Shown piece after piece: positions 15,666 to 22,953 of a stretch of 51,641 nucleotides of DNA. The notes beneath the pieces are model-generated. The model was not told where the DNA came from, made no database searches, and saw only the letters and a program-made list of their open reading frames with translations. Position numbers and translations under genes: made by a program. Position 1 is the stretch's first letter; every line of letters begins with the position of its first letter. The stretch comes from Thermoanaerobaculia bacterium (GTDB lineage: Bacteria > Acidobacteriota > Thermoanaerobaculia > Gp7-AA8): NCBI GenBank assembly GCA_017883235.1, contig JADGNY010000035.1, positions 1-51,641 on the forward strand, written 5' to 3'.

Positions 15666-15747
15666 GTTGTTGGTTGTCGGTTATCGGTTGTCAGTTGTCA
15701 AAATCTGTGCTGCTGACGACCTGACAACCGATAACCGACAACCAACC
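15666..15747. repeat. Inverted repeat of (GGTTGTC)n heptamers
   Basis: GGTTGTCGGTTATCGGTTGTCA (15672-15693) and its perfect complement (about 15722-15743) are separated by about 28 bases, between the regulator gene and rlmH. It can form a 22-bp stem. Single arms of the same heptamers occur at 17285-17320 inside nadD and at 47093-47117. Confidence 0.85.
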
Positions 15748-15749
15748 GC

Positions 15750-16679
15750 CTACTCAATCCCATACCGCCTCCTCTTCTCCAGCAGCGTCTTACGATTGAT
15801 GCCGAGGATCTTTGCGGCGCGGCTGTAGTTCGACCTGGTCTGGCGCAGGATCTCGCGGATGTAGCGGGATTCGAGGTCGTCGAGCGTCCATTGGTTTCGG
15901 CTGGCCGATGCCACGAAGTCGGCGGTGAAAGGAGGAAGCGCCGCCGGCGTGATCACGTCACTTTCCTCCACGAGTGTGGCTCGTTCGATCACGTTGCGCA
16001 GCTCCCGGATGTTTCCCGGCCACTCGTGCTCGACGAGCATCTGCATGGCCTCGGCGTCGATGCCGCGCCTGCGGCGGGCCAGAAAGGACGTGGCGAGCCG
16101 CGGGATGTCCTGGCGCCGCTCGCGCAAAGGGGGGATTGTCAGCGTGACGACGTTGATCCGGTAAAGGAGGTCGCGCCGCAGCCCGGCCAGCAATTCGTCG
16201 GCCGGGGTACTCGATGACGAGATGACGCGCCCGTCGAGCGAGAGGGTCTGATTGCCGCCGAGGCGTGTGAAACGCTTCTCTTGGATGGCGCGGAGCAGCT
16301 TCGCCTGCAGGGCCGGTGTGAGGGAGGCGATGTCATCGAAATAGACCGTTCCCCCCTTCACCGCCTCGAGCTTGCCGAGCTTGCGCGACTGCGCGTCGGT
16401 GAACGTCCCCTTTTCAAAGCCGAACAGCTCGGATTCGAACAGTTCGGCCGGAATGCCCGCGCAGTCGATCTTGACGAACGGCTTGCCGCGCCGCTTGCCA
16501 CAGGCGTGAATGGCTTCGGCCAGGTAGTCCTTGCCGGTGCCCGACTCACCGAGGAGGAGGAGATTGACGTCGTGGTCGAGGACCTTCTCCACCGTCCGCA
16601 GGAGCGTTCGCATCGAGGCGCTCCTCGTGCGGACGAAGTCCTTGAGGACGCGGTTACGACGTTTTCTTGCGGCGGACAT
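15750..16679 (-). CDS. AAA+ sigma-54-activator-like regulator with altered motifs
   Basis: 309 residues: no receiver domain, a short basic N-terminus, a central AAA+ domain (Walker A GESGTGKD at 44-51, arginine-finger region RRDLLYRINV) and a Fis-type HTH at the end (YSRAAKILGINRKTLLEKRR). The sigma-54-contacting loop GAFTGA reads GTFTDA at 91-96, and the Walker B acidic pair DE reads DD in VYFDDIA. It may therefore be a poor or non-canonical sigma-54 activator. Its ATG lies 26 bases inside the 3' end of rsfS, so it is probably translated from the same mRNA. A later start at Met23 would avoid the overlap. Confidence 0.85.
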   Translation of the reverse strand: MSAARKRRNRVLKDFVRTRSASMRTLLRTVEKVLDHDVNLLLLGESGTGKDYLAEAIHACGKRRGKPFVKIDCAGIPAELFESELFGFEKGTFTDAQSRKLGKLEAVKGGTVYFDDIASLTPALQAKLLRAIQEKRFTRLGGNQTLSLDGRVISSSSTPADELLAGLRRDLLYRINVVTLTIPPLRERRQDIPRLATSFLARRRRGIDAEAMQMLVEHEWPGNIRELRNVIERATLVEESDVITPAALPPFTADFVASASRNQWTLDDLESRYIREILRQTRSNYSRAAKILGINRKTLLEKRRRYGIE

Positions 16680-17052
16680 TCACCGGTGCTGCTTCCTCGC
16701 TGAACTCCGCCGTGACGTTCGGTGCATCGCCCCACAGGCGCTCCAGGCCGTAGAAGCGGCGGCAGTCCTCGGTGAATACGTGGAAGATGAAGTCGCCGTA
16801 GTCGAGCAGGATCCAGCGGCCGGGCGTGGCCCCTTCGACGAGCAGCGGCTTGACGCGGTCATCCTCGCGGAGCTTGTCGACGACGCTGTCGGCAATGGCC
16901 TGCGCCTGCCGCTCCGAGGTGGCCGAGCACAGAAGGAAGTAATCGGCGATCGAGGTGAGCTCCGAAACCGCCAGAACGTCGAGGTCGATTGCTTTCTTGT
17001 CGAGTGCCGCGGAGACCGCGGTGCGCACGCGGTGATGAATGGGATCGTTCAA
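16654..17052 (-). CDS. rsfS: Ribosome silencing factor
   Basis: 132 residues. Core RsfS features: KKAIDLDVLAVSELTSIADY then FLLCSATSERQAQAIAD, and GRWILLDYGDFIFHVFTEDC-RRFY-LERLWGDA. RsfS binds L14 on the 50S subunit and blocks subunit joining under starvation. The TTG at 17052 overlaps the nadD stop in a TTGA junction. The C-terminus (about 25 residues, EEAAPVNVRRKKTS) is an extra basic tail. The nadD-rsfS-rlmH order is conserved in many bacteria. Confidence 0.93.
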   Translation of the reverse strand: MNDPIHHRVRTAVSAALDKKAIDLDVLAVSELTSIADYFLLCSATSERQAQAIADSVVDKLREDDRVKPLLVEGATPGRWILLDYGDFIFHVFTEDCRRFYGLERLWGDAPNVTAEFSEEAAPVNVRRKKTS

Positions 17053-17771
17053 GGTTGGCCCTCTTTGTACAAGCCGTAATGGTGAATGTAACGCGAGACG
17101 AGTGGATCGACAAACGCGTCGATCGGCTCACCAGCGCGGACACGGCGGCGGATTTCGGTAGAGGAAATGGGGACGGTGGGGTTGTGGGCGAAGAGAAGGT
17201 TGGGCTTCGCGGGTGTCGGGAGTCGGGAGTCGGGAGTCGGAGATGGTGAAGGGCCATCGGTTGCCGCTCCGACGCGCGTTCTCAGGTTGTCGGTTGTCGG
17301 TTGTCGGTTGCCGGCAGTTGGAGCGTGCGAGGAGCCGTCGTCTCCGACCCCCGACCCCCGACCCCCGACCCCCGATCGCGAAAGCACCACGAAGCGTGCG
17401 AGCTGGAAAAGTCTCTCCGGATCTTTCCAGCGATCGAGATCGGCGACGTTGTCATCCCCGATGATCCAGTCGAACGCCGCGCCCGGGTACTGGCGATGGA
17501 GCTCGTCGAGTGTGTCGACGCTGTAGGAGATCCCGCCGCGATCGAGCTCGATCGGGGAGACGTAGAGCATGTCGTAGTCGCGGATCGCCAGCGCGGCCAT
17601 GGCGAAACGGTGAGCCCCCGACGCCGCATCCAGATGGGTCTTGAATGGCTGTCGCCAGGCAGGGATGTAGAGCACGCGGTCCCATTGCAGTTCCTCGCGG
17701 GCGGCGAGGACAGGATCGAGGTGTCCGCGATGGAAGGGATCGAAGGTACCGCCGCAGATGCCGATTCTCAT
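17049..17771 (-). CDS. nadD: Nicotinate-nucleotide adenylyltransferase with a repeat-derived insertion
   Basis: 240 residues. Converts nicotinate mononucleotide and ATP to deamido-NAD. Signatures: GICGGTFDPFHRGHL at the N-terminus, DWIIGDDNVADLDRWKDP in the middle and PISSTEIRRRVRAG near the end. Between FVVLSR (126-132) and NLLFAHNP (191-198) lies a block of about 55 residues rich in Gly, Ser, Pro and Thr that normal NadD lacks. It is encoded by tandem GGGAGTC/GACCCCC heptamers (17207-17376), in frame. The catalytic parts on both sides are intact, so the enzyme is probably active, with a disordered loop. The start ATG overlaps the obg stop (ATGA). Confidence 0.9.
   Translation of the reverse strand: MRIGICGGTFDPFHRGHLDPVLAAREELQWDRVLYIPAWRQPFKTHLDAASGAHRFAMAALAIRDYDMLYVSPIELDRGGISYSVDTLDELHRQYPGAAFDWIIGDDNVADLDRWKDPERLFQLARFVVLSRSGVGGRGSGVGDDGSSHAPTAGNRQPTTDNLRTRVGAATDGPSPSPTPDSRLPTPAKPNLLFAHNPTVPISSTEIRRRVRAGEPIDAFVDPLVSRYIHHYGLYKEGQP
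17207..17376. repeat. Heptamer inverted repeat carried inside nadD
   Basis: GTCGGGAGTCGGGAGTCGGG-type units at 17215-17240 face CCGACCCCCGACCCCCGACC-type units at 17344-17376, forming an imperfect inverted repeat. A single run of GGTTGTC units lies between them (17285-17315). The element length keeps the nadD frame open. Confidence 0.8.
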
Positions 17772-18817
17772 ATCGCGGGATGCTGGAGGATCGCTGCCTC
17801 CTCGGCATCGTGAAGCTCGGGGATCACACGATTCACTCTCACGAAGCGCGCCAGCATGCGCACGAGATCGCGCACGCCGTCTCCGGCGACGGCCGAGATC
17901 TCGTAGTAGTCGTAGCCGTTCTTCGCGGCGTACGCGCGTACTTTCCCGGAGTTCCCCGGCACGGCGGAATCGAGCTTCGAGCCGCAGATGATGCGCGGCT
18001 TCCTGGCCAGCAGCTCGGAGTAGCGCTCCAGTTCGTGAGCGACGACTTCGGCATCGGCGTCGGGTGTCTCGTTCGCGGAGAGATCGACGAGATGCACCAG
18101 AACCGAGCAGCGTTCGACATGGCGAAGGAAGCGGTCGCCGAGGCCGTGGCCCTCGTGGGCCCCTTCGATGAGGCCGGGGATGTCGGCGACGACGAAGGTC
18201 TCGTTGTCGTCGGCGCGTACAACGCCGAGGTTCGGGATGAGCGTGGTGAACGGGTAGTCGGCGATCTTCGGTTTGGCCGCGCTGATGACAGAGATGAGCG
18301 TCGACTTGCCGGCGTTCGGGAGTCCGACCAGACCGACGTCGGCGATGAGTTTCAGCTCGATGGAGAGCTCGCGCTCGTCGCCGGCGTTGCCATCCTGCGC
18401 GAAGCGGGGCGCCTGGCGGGTGGCGGTGGCGAAGTGCTGATTTCCCCATCCGCCGCGGCCGCCCTTGGCCACGAGGACGCGCTCCCCGCCGTGGGAGAGA
18501 TCGGCGATCAATTCGCCTGTCGTCGAGTCGCGAACGACGGAGCCGATCGGCAGGGCGATGGTGATGTCGTCGCCGTCATATCCGGAGCAGTTCGATCCCA
18601 TGCCGTGCTGGCCGCGGCCAGCCTTCCACTCGCGCTGAAACTGCAGGTGGTAGAGGGTGTTGTAGCTGCTGGAGGCGACGATCCAGACAGAGCCGCCCGC
18701 ACCGCCGTCGCCGCCGGAAGGGCCGCCTTTCGGGACGAACTTCTCGCGTCGAAAGGCGATGCAGCCTTTCCCGCCGTCTCCGGCTTTGACGCGAATCGTT
18801 GCCTGATCGATGAACAT
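17768..18817 (-). CDS. obgE: GTPase Obg/CgtA
   Basis: 349 residues. The N-terminal Obg fold is glycine-rich (VKAGDGGKGCIAFRREKFVP then GGPSGGDGGAGGSVW), followed by the G domain with GLPNAGKSTLISVISAAKPK, the switch ADYPFTTLIPNLG, and DIPGLIEGAHEG. It acts in 50S subunit assembly and stress signalling. There is no C-terminal OCT domain, as in many shorter homologs. I start it at the ATG 18817 (MFIDQATIRV), the family's normal beginning; the longer frame upstream is spurious. The classical rplU-rpmA-obg order is kept. Confidence 0.95.
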   Translation of the reverse strand: MFIDQATIRVKAGDGGKGCIAFRREKFVPKGGPSGGDGGAGGSVWIVASSSYNTLYHLQFQREWKAGRGQHGMGSNCSGYDGDDITIALPIGSVVRDSTTGELIADLSHGGERVLVAKGGRGGWGNQHFATATRQAPRFAQDGNAGDERELSIELKLIADVGLVGLPNAGKSTLISVISAAKPKIADYPFTTLIPNLGVVRADDNETFVVADIPGLIEGAHEGHGLGDRFLRHVERCSVLVHLVDLSANETPDADAEVVAHELERYSELLARKPRIICGSKLDSAVPGNSGKVRAYAAKNGYDYYEISAVAGDGVRDLVRMLARFVRVNRVIPELHDAEEAAILQHPAI

Positions 18818-18847
18818 AGCTTTAGAAGGTGCGAACGGTGCGCCAGA

Positions 18848-18880
18848 TAAAACACAAAACGCCGCTCCGAGGAGCGGCGT
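18848..18880 (-). terminator. Hairpin with T-tract between rpmA and obg
   Basis: On the minus strand ACGCCGCTCC, TCGG loop region and GGAGCGGCGT form a perfect stem followed by TTTTGTGTTTT. It sits 23-55 bases after the rpmA stop and about 30 bases before the obg start, so it may attenuate transcription into obg. Confidence 0.8.
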
Positions 18881-18902
18881 CGTCACAACGGCGATGAATG
18901 GA

Positions 18903-19160
18903 TTACTCGGCGGGGGTAACGCTGATGAAACGTCCGCGCTGACCCTTGTCGTGGAAATTCACGATGCCGTCGACCTTGGCGAAGAGCGTGTGGTCGCGGC
19001 CGATGCCGACGTTCACGCCGGGATAGAAGCGGGTGCCCCGTTGTCTCACCAGAATTGAGCCGCCGGTGACGAACTGTCCGGCGAAGCGCTTCACGCCGAG
19101 CATTTTCGGCTGCGAATCGCGGCCGTTGCGCGACGAGCCCTGTCCTTTTTTATGAGCCAT
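18903..19160 (-). CDS. rpmA: 50S ribosomal protein L27
   Basis: 85 residues: starts [19 protein letters not shown], then [20 protein letters not shown] and the C-terminal [14 protein letters not shown]. Full length for L27, whose N-terminus reaches the peptidyl transferase centre. ATG at 19160. It lies 10 bases after rplU. Confidence 0.97.
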   Translation of the reverse strand: MAHKKGQGSSRNGRDSQPKMLGVKRFAGQFVTGGSILVRQRGTRFYPGVNVGIGRDHTLFAKVDGIVNFHDKGQRGRFISVTPAE

Positions 19161-19170
19161 GGCTGTCTCC

Positions 19171-19488
19171 TTAGAGGTTGATGCTGTCGATGCGAAGCTC
19201 GACCAGATCCTGACGATGCCCGTGCTTGCGCTTCGTGTGATTCTTGCGGCGTTTCTTCTTGAAGACGATGATCTTGTCGCCACGCATCTCGCGGACGACG
19301 GTGGCGGCGACGGATGCACCGCTGACCATCGGGCCACCGACCTTCGGCTGATCGCCGCCGACCATCAGCACTTCGTTGAACGTGACTTTTTCCTGGTCAG
19401 CGTTGCTGAGCACATCGCGCTCGACGAAGAGAGTCTCGCCTTGCGCAACCCGATACTGCTTTCCACCGGAACGGATGATGGCGTACAC
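19171..19488 (-). CDS. rplU: 50S ribosomal protein L21
   Basis: 105 residues starting [17 protein letters not shown], the standard L21 beginning, and containing [19 protein letters not shown] near the C-terminus. I chose the GTG at 19488 because TGGAGGTC is six bases upstream and the family starts exactly there. First gene of the rplU-rpmA-obg-nadD-rsfS run. Confidence 0.96.
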   Translation of the reverse strand: MYAIIRSGGKQYRVAQGETLFVERDVLSNADQEKVTFNEVLMVGGDQPKVGGPMVSGASVAATVVREMRGDKIIVFKKKRRKNHTKRKHGHRQDLVELRIDSINL

Positions 19489-19601
19489 GAATGACCTCCA
19501 GGAAAAAGAGACGCTTTCTAACACACGACGAGAAGACGGTCAATCGGCGTGGACTGGAGCAAACCACGGAGGAGAGAGCGCATATTCCTTGCCAGCGAGG
19601 C

Positions 19602-21236
19602 TCAGAACCTCACGACCTGCGTTGCCATTCCGATGGCCTCGGTGGTGGCGTCGCGAACGGCGACGACGACGCGATCCCGATCGCCTTTGCGGACCTTGAT
19701 GGCATTGCGATAGACGAGGATACCGTTCAGATCGGGAGTTCCCGACTTGAAGCCCGGGGTCAGCGAAAAAGTCGATGCCACCAGATTCTTGCCTGTCTCG
19801 CCGAAGACGGAAATGTAGACGACGACCTTCGCACCAACACCAATCCTGCCGGGCAAAAACTGAAGGTTTCGGAATGGCACCTTCACTTCGATCGGCAGCG
19901 TGATGACGTCACGGTTGGTCTGCGGTGTCCCAAACGCCAGTGTCACCGGCAGATCGTTGGGCTGCATCGCCGCTGCGGTTGGCGAGGTCATCGCCCGGGC
20001 GAGCTGAGTTGAGGTCGGACTGCTGCTGTAGCCGTTCCGGTATTCGAGCGAGAAATCGCCCTTCTGCTTCAGGCGCACGCTGATCGCGTGGTATTTGCCG
20101 TCATCCCGATGTGCCGGCGAGTATCCGAGCGAGTAGAAGGTCGATGACGCCGTATCGAACTCCTGCACGGAACGAGCGGGGTCATTGCTCCCCACGAAAC
20201 GTCCGCCGGTCTCTTTGGCGAGCCAGAACACCGCCGAGTTGTTGGTCGACGGGGCGACGTCGCCCGATACGTCACCCGGAGCATCGAGTCCCTGAACGTT
20301 CCAGATGTAGAAGCTTACGCCGGAGGAGTTCGCCTCCTGCACGATCGATTGACGAAGAGTCTGGACGTACTTCCGGGTCTCCCACATGCTGCCGGCGCCC
20401 GGCCCAAAGCCACGGGTTGCAACCCCGACGCCTCCTGGTGATTCATCGACCAACAGCGGATCCGTAAATCCGGGATCGCCCGTCAGAAGAAGGATGATCT
20501 TGCGTCCCGAGGTGCTGGCGAAGCCACGGACGGCATCGAGATAGGCCGGCACGATGAACTTCACAGCGATGGACTGTTCGGCATCCGACGACGACGCCGC
20601 GTGCTCCAGCCGTTGTGCGTAGTCGCCATCGAAGGCTGACCAGCCCGCTTTCTGGACGTCGGGAGACGACGACAGTCCAGCCTCCCGCGTGGCCTCGAAG
20701 GTTGTTGCCCCCTCCCGCCTCGTTCCAATCTTGCGGATGATCTCCAGCGCTTCGTGAATGGCGTTCTTGTCCGAAGTCAGCGGCAACACGAGCGTGATGC
20801 CTCGTCCGATGACGCCGATCGACCATTCGTAGTCGCCGTGAAAGCGATCGGTGATCATGGCCTCGAGGTTCTTCAGAGCGAGATCGCGTTGGTGACGGGT
20901 CGTATGGCCGTTGTCGACGAGGACGAGAACCTTGCGCCGGAAGCGAGGATCGGGCGGTTCGACCGGCACAGAGGGAGTAGCCGCCGTCGTCGCCACCGGC
21001 ACGCTCGTCCGCGTCTCCTCGGAAGCATAGAAATTCGTGATGGTCTGACGCCGGCCGTCTTCGAAGATCTCAAAGTCGTCTCGCGTCAGGTTGGGCACCG
21101 GTTTGCCTTTCGACGTGACCGTGACGTCGACATTGACGATGCGGACGTCGATCGTTTCCGAGACCTGCGCGGCCAGCGTGGTCGCACAGAGTAATGATGT
21201 CGCTGCGATGAGACCTTTCATGAGGAGACCTTTCAT
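19602..21236 (-). CDS. Secreted VWFA-related (TIGR03436-type) protein
   Basis: 544 residues with a signal peptide (LIAATSLLCATTLAAQ). Then come the family N-terminus (VRIVNVDVTVTSKGKPVPNL, TRDDFEIFEDGRRQTITNF) and a von Willebrand A-like domain from about residue 100 to 330 (VLVLVDNGHTT, GRKIILLLTGDPG). The MIDAS Asp is Asp108, but the usual DxSxS is DNGHT. The C-terminal part (YHAISVRLKQKGDFSLEYRN, VAVRDATTEAIGMATQVVRF) is the family's beta-sandwich-like end. Function unknown; these proteins are known from Acidobacteriota. The ATG overlaps the stop of the next VWFA gene (ATGA); an internal ATG at 21221 is also possible. Confidence 0.88.
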   Translation of the reverse strand: MKGLLMKGLIAATSLLCATTLAAQVSETIDVRIVNVDVTVTSKGKPVPNLTRDDFEIFEDGRRQTITNFYASEETRTSVPVATTAATPSVPVEPPDPRFRRKVLVLVDNGHTTRHQRDLALKNLEAMITDRFHGDYEWSIGVIGRGITLVLPLTSDKNAIHEALEIIRKIGTRREGATTFEATREAGLSSSPDVQKAGWSAFDGDYAQRLEHAASSSDAEQSIAVKFIVPAYLDAVRGFASTSGRKIILLLTGDPGFTDPLLVDESPGGVGVATRGFGPGAGSMWETRKYVQTLRQSIVQEANSSGVSFYIWNVQGLDAPGDVSGDVAPSTNNSAVFWLAKETGGRFVGSNDPARSVQEFDTASSTFYSLGYSPAHRDDGKYHAISVRLKQKGDFSLEYRNGYSSSPTSTQLARAMTSPTAAAMQPNDLPVTLAFGTPQTNRDVITLPIEVKVPFRNLQFLPGRIGVGAKVVVYISVFGETGKNLVASTFSLTPGFKSGTPDLNGILVYRNAIKVRKGDRDRVVVAVRDATTEAIGMATQVVRF

Positions 21237-22732
21237 TGGCCGATTTTAATCCGCTGCTTGACGACGCCGACGGCGTCGGTCAGTTGATCGTGGATGGCCA
21301 CGACGATGGTGTGTGCGGTGCCGGGGGTTAATCGAACGAGAGCCGTATGCGTCAGCTCTCCGTGGTTGGTCGGTTCGTCGCGAGGAGCATGAGCCCTGGT
21401 GGCGAAAGACTGCACACCAAGCGTCTTTCCATCTCCGTCGAAGACCGAGATGAACAGGGTGACACGGGCCTCATTGCCTGAGCGGGTGGGCACGAACTGC
21501 AGGAACCTCAGCGGGACCGTGATCGCGACCGGCAGGAGCAGAACGCCATCCTTCTCTTTTTGAGCTTCGCTCGTCCTGACCGTCAGCGGAATCGACGACG
21601 CCTGCATCGTCGCCGCATGCGGTGTGGCGAGAGTCCGCGCCAACTGCACTCCGATGGGCAGCGCGCCATAGCCGTCGCGGTACTGCAGATCGTACGAGCC
21701 GGGTCCTTTCAGGCGAACCGTGATGCGGTGGTACTTGTTGTCTTCCGGATGACTGGGGTGATAGGCCATCGAATAGAAATTCGAGGTCAGCTCCTCGAAC
21801 TTGCGAAAAGACAGTTCCGGGGAATTGCCGGCGAGCAAGCCGCCGCCGGTCTCGCGTCCCGTCCAGTAAAGCGCGCTGGCCACGGGGCCTGAGCTCAATC
21901 CTTCCGGATCGATGATGTAGAAGCTCACGTGGTCCTCATTGGCTTCGTGGATCAGCTCATCACGGAATGTCATCAGCTTCCGCTTGGGACCGCGGCCCAT
22001 GATGGCGCCGATATCCGCGTGGTTGATCACCTCGCCGAGACTGCTCGACAGCATGAGGACGATCTTCTTCCCTTCGCTGCCGGCAAATGCGTGCATGGCG
22101 TCGAGCAGAGCGCGGAACGAGAGGACGGAATAGGTCGGATCGTTTCCTGCATCGCGGAAATCGGCATACGGCATGCGGATATCGAGACTCACGGGCGGCT
22201 CACCGGCGGAGGTCGGCCACCTGCCGTCGTGGCGCAGGGCCTCGAGAGCGGCATGAATCCGCGCTTTGTCCGAGGTGAGCGGCAGGATGACTCTCATCTC
22301 CATCGCGGCAATGGCGATCGACCAGTCGTATTCGCCACTCGTGAAGCGGTCGTCGATGAACTGCTCCAGTTTTTCGAGTGTGCGATTGCGGTTGATCTTG
22401 GAGGTATGGACGTAGTCGACGACGACCAGCACCTTTCGCCGGAAACGCTCATCGACGACGGGCCGCGCCCCAGGCGTTGGCGTCGTGACGTCACCGGTGT
22501 TGGCCGCCACGGCCGGAGTGTTCTCGACCGCATAGAAGTTCGTGATCGTCTGCGGCACACCATCTTCGAGCACCTCGAAGTCGTCGCGTGTCAGACCGCG
22601 CACCAGGTGGCTCCGGGAGGTCACGGTCACATCGACATTGACCAGCGTGACGTCGATCTTCTCAGTGAGATCCTGGCTGTACGCGGCGGCAGCGATGAGG
22701 ATGAAGAGCGAAGCGATGATCGACGCGCGCAT
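21233..22732 (-). CDS. Secreted VWFA-related (TIGR03436-type) protein
   Basis: 499 residues starting MRASIIASLFILIAAAAYSQ (signal peptide). The open frame extends further upstream, but that part overlaps a remnant of another gene. The N-terminal domain is VTLVNVDVTVTSRSHLVRGL then TRDDFEVLEDG; the VWA-like region has VVVDYVHTSKINRNRTLEKL and KIVLMLSSSLGEV. It is very close to the gene at 30002-31513: QLARTLATPHAATMQASSIP is identical in both. So these two are recent duplicates, now on either side of the receptor/phosphatase genes. Translationally coupled to the following VWFA gene. Confidence 0.88.
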   Translation of the reverse strand: MRASIIASLFILIAAAAYSQDLTEKIDVTLVNVDVTVTSRSHLVRGLTRDDFEVLEDGVPQTITNFYAVENTPAVAANTGDVTTPTPGARPVVDERFRRKVLVVVDYVHTSKINRNRTLEKLEQFIDDRFTSGEYDWSIAIAAMEMRVILPLTSDKARIHAALEALRHDGRWPTSAGEPPVSLDIRMPYADFRDAGNDPTYSVLSFRALLDAMHAFAGSEGKKIVLMLSSSLGEVINHADIGAIMGRGPKRKLMTFRDELIHEANEDHVSFYIIDPEGLSSGPVASALYWTGRETGGGLLAGNSPELSFRKFEELTSNFYSMAYHPSHPEDNKYHRITVRLKGPGSYDLQYRDGYGALPIGVQLARTLATPHAATMQASSIPLTVRTSEAQKEKDGVLLLPVAITVPLRFLQFVPTRSGNEARVTLFISVFDGDGKTLGVQSFATRAHAPRDEPTNHGELTHTALVRLTPGTAHTIVVAIHDQLTDAVGVVKQRIKIGQ

Positions 22733-22745
22733 CAGGATCGCTGTG

Positions 22746-22918
22746 CTAGAAACGCACGATCTCCGACTTGATGCCGACGGCGTCTGTGACCTGATCGTGG
22801 ACGGCCACCACGATGCGATACGGCGTGCCCTTGCGCAACCGAAGGGCATGCTGCTCGACGAAATCGCCTTTGCTCTCCGAGCCGCTCTTTGCGTGTGCTT
22901 CGCGCATTGTGCGGAACG
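22746..22918 (-). pseudogene. C-terminal remnant of a sixth VWFA-related gene
   Basis: The minus strand reads TMREAHAKSGSESKGDFVEQ, then ALRLRKGTPYRIVVAVHDQV, TDAVGIKSEIVRF and a TAG stop (22746-22748). It lines up directly with the last 55 residues of the intact neighbour at 22954-24594 (GDFVDSHELLVKPGASYRVV, TDAIGIASQNIRF). No start or upstream part is present, so it is left from unequal recombination or deletion of a tandem copy. Confidence 0.85.
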
Positions 22919-22953
22919 TTCAGCAAACATCAGATGACGACGCATCAATCTCC

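Noticed and set aside
17049-18449. A long fused frame across obg and nadD
   Set aside because: The Arg-rich upstream portion is an alternate frame of obg; NadD begins at MRIGICGGTFDP (17771).
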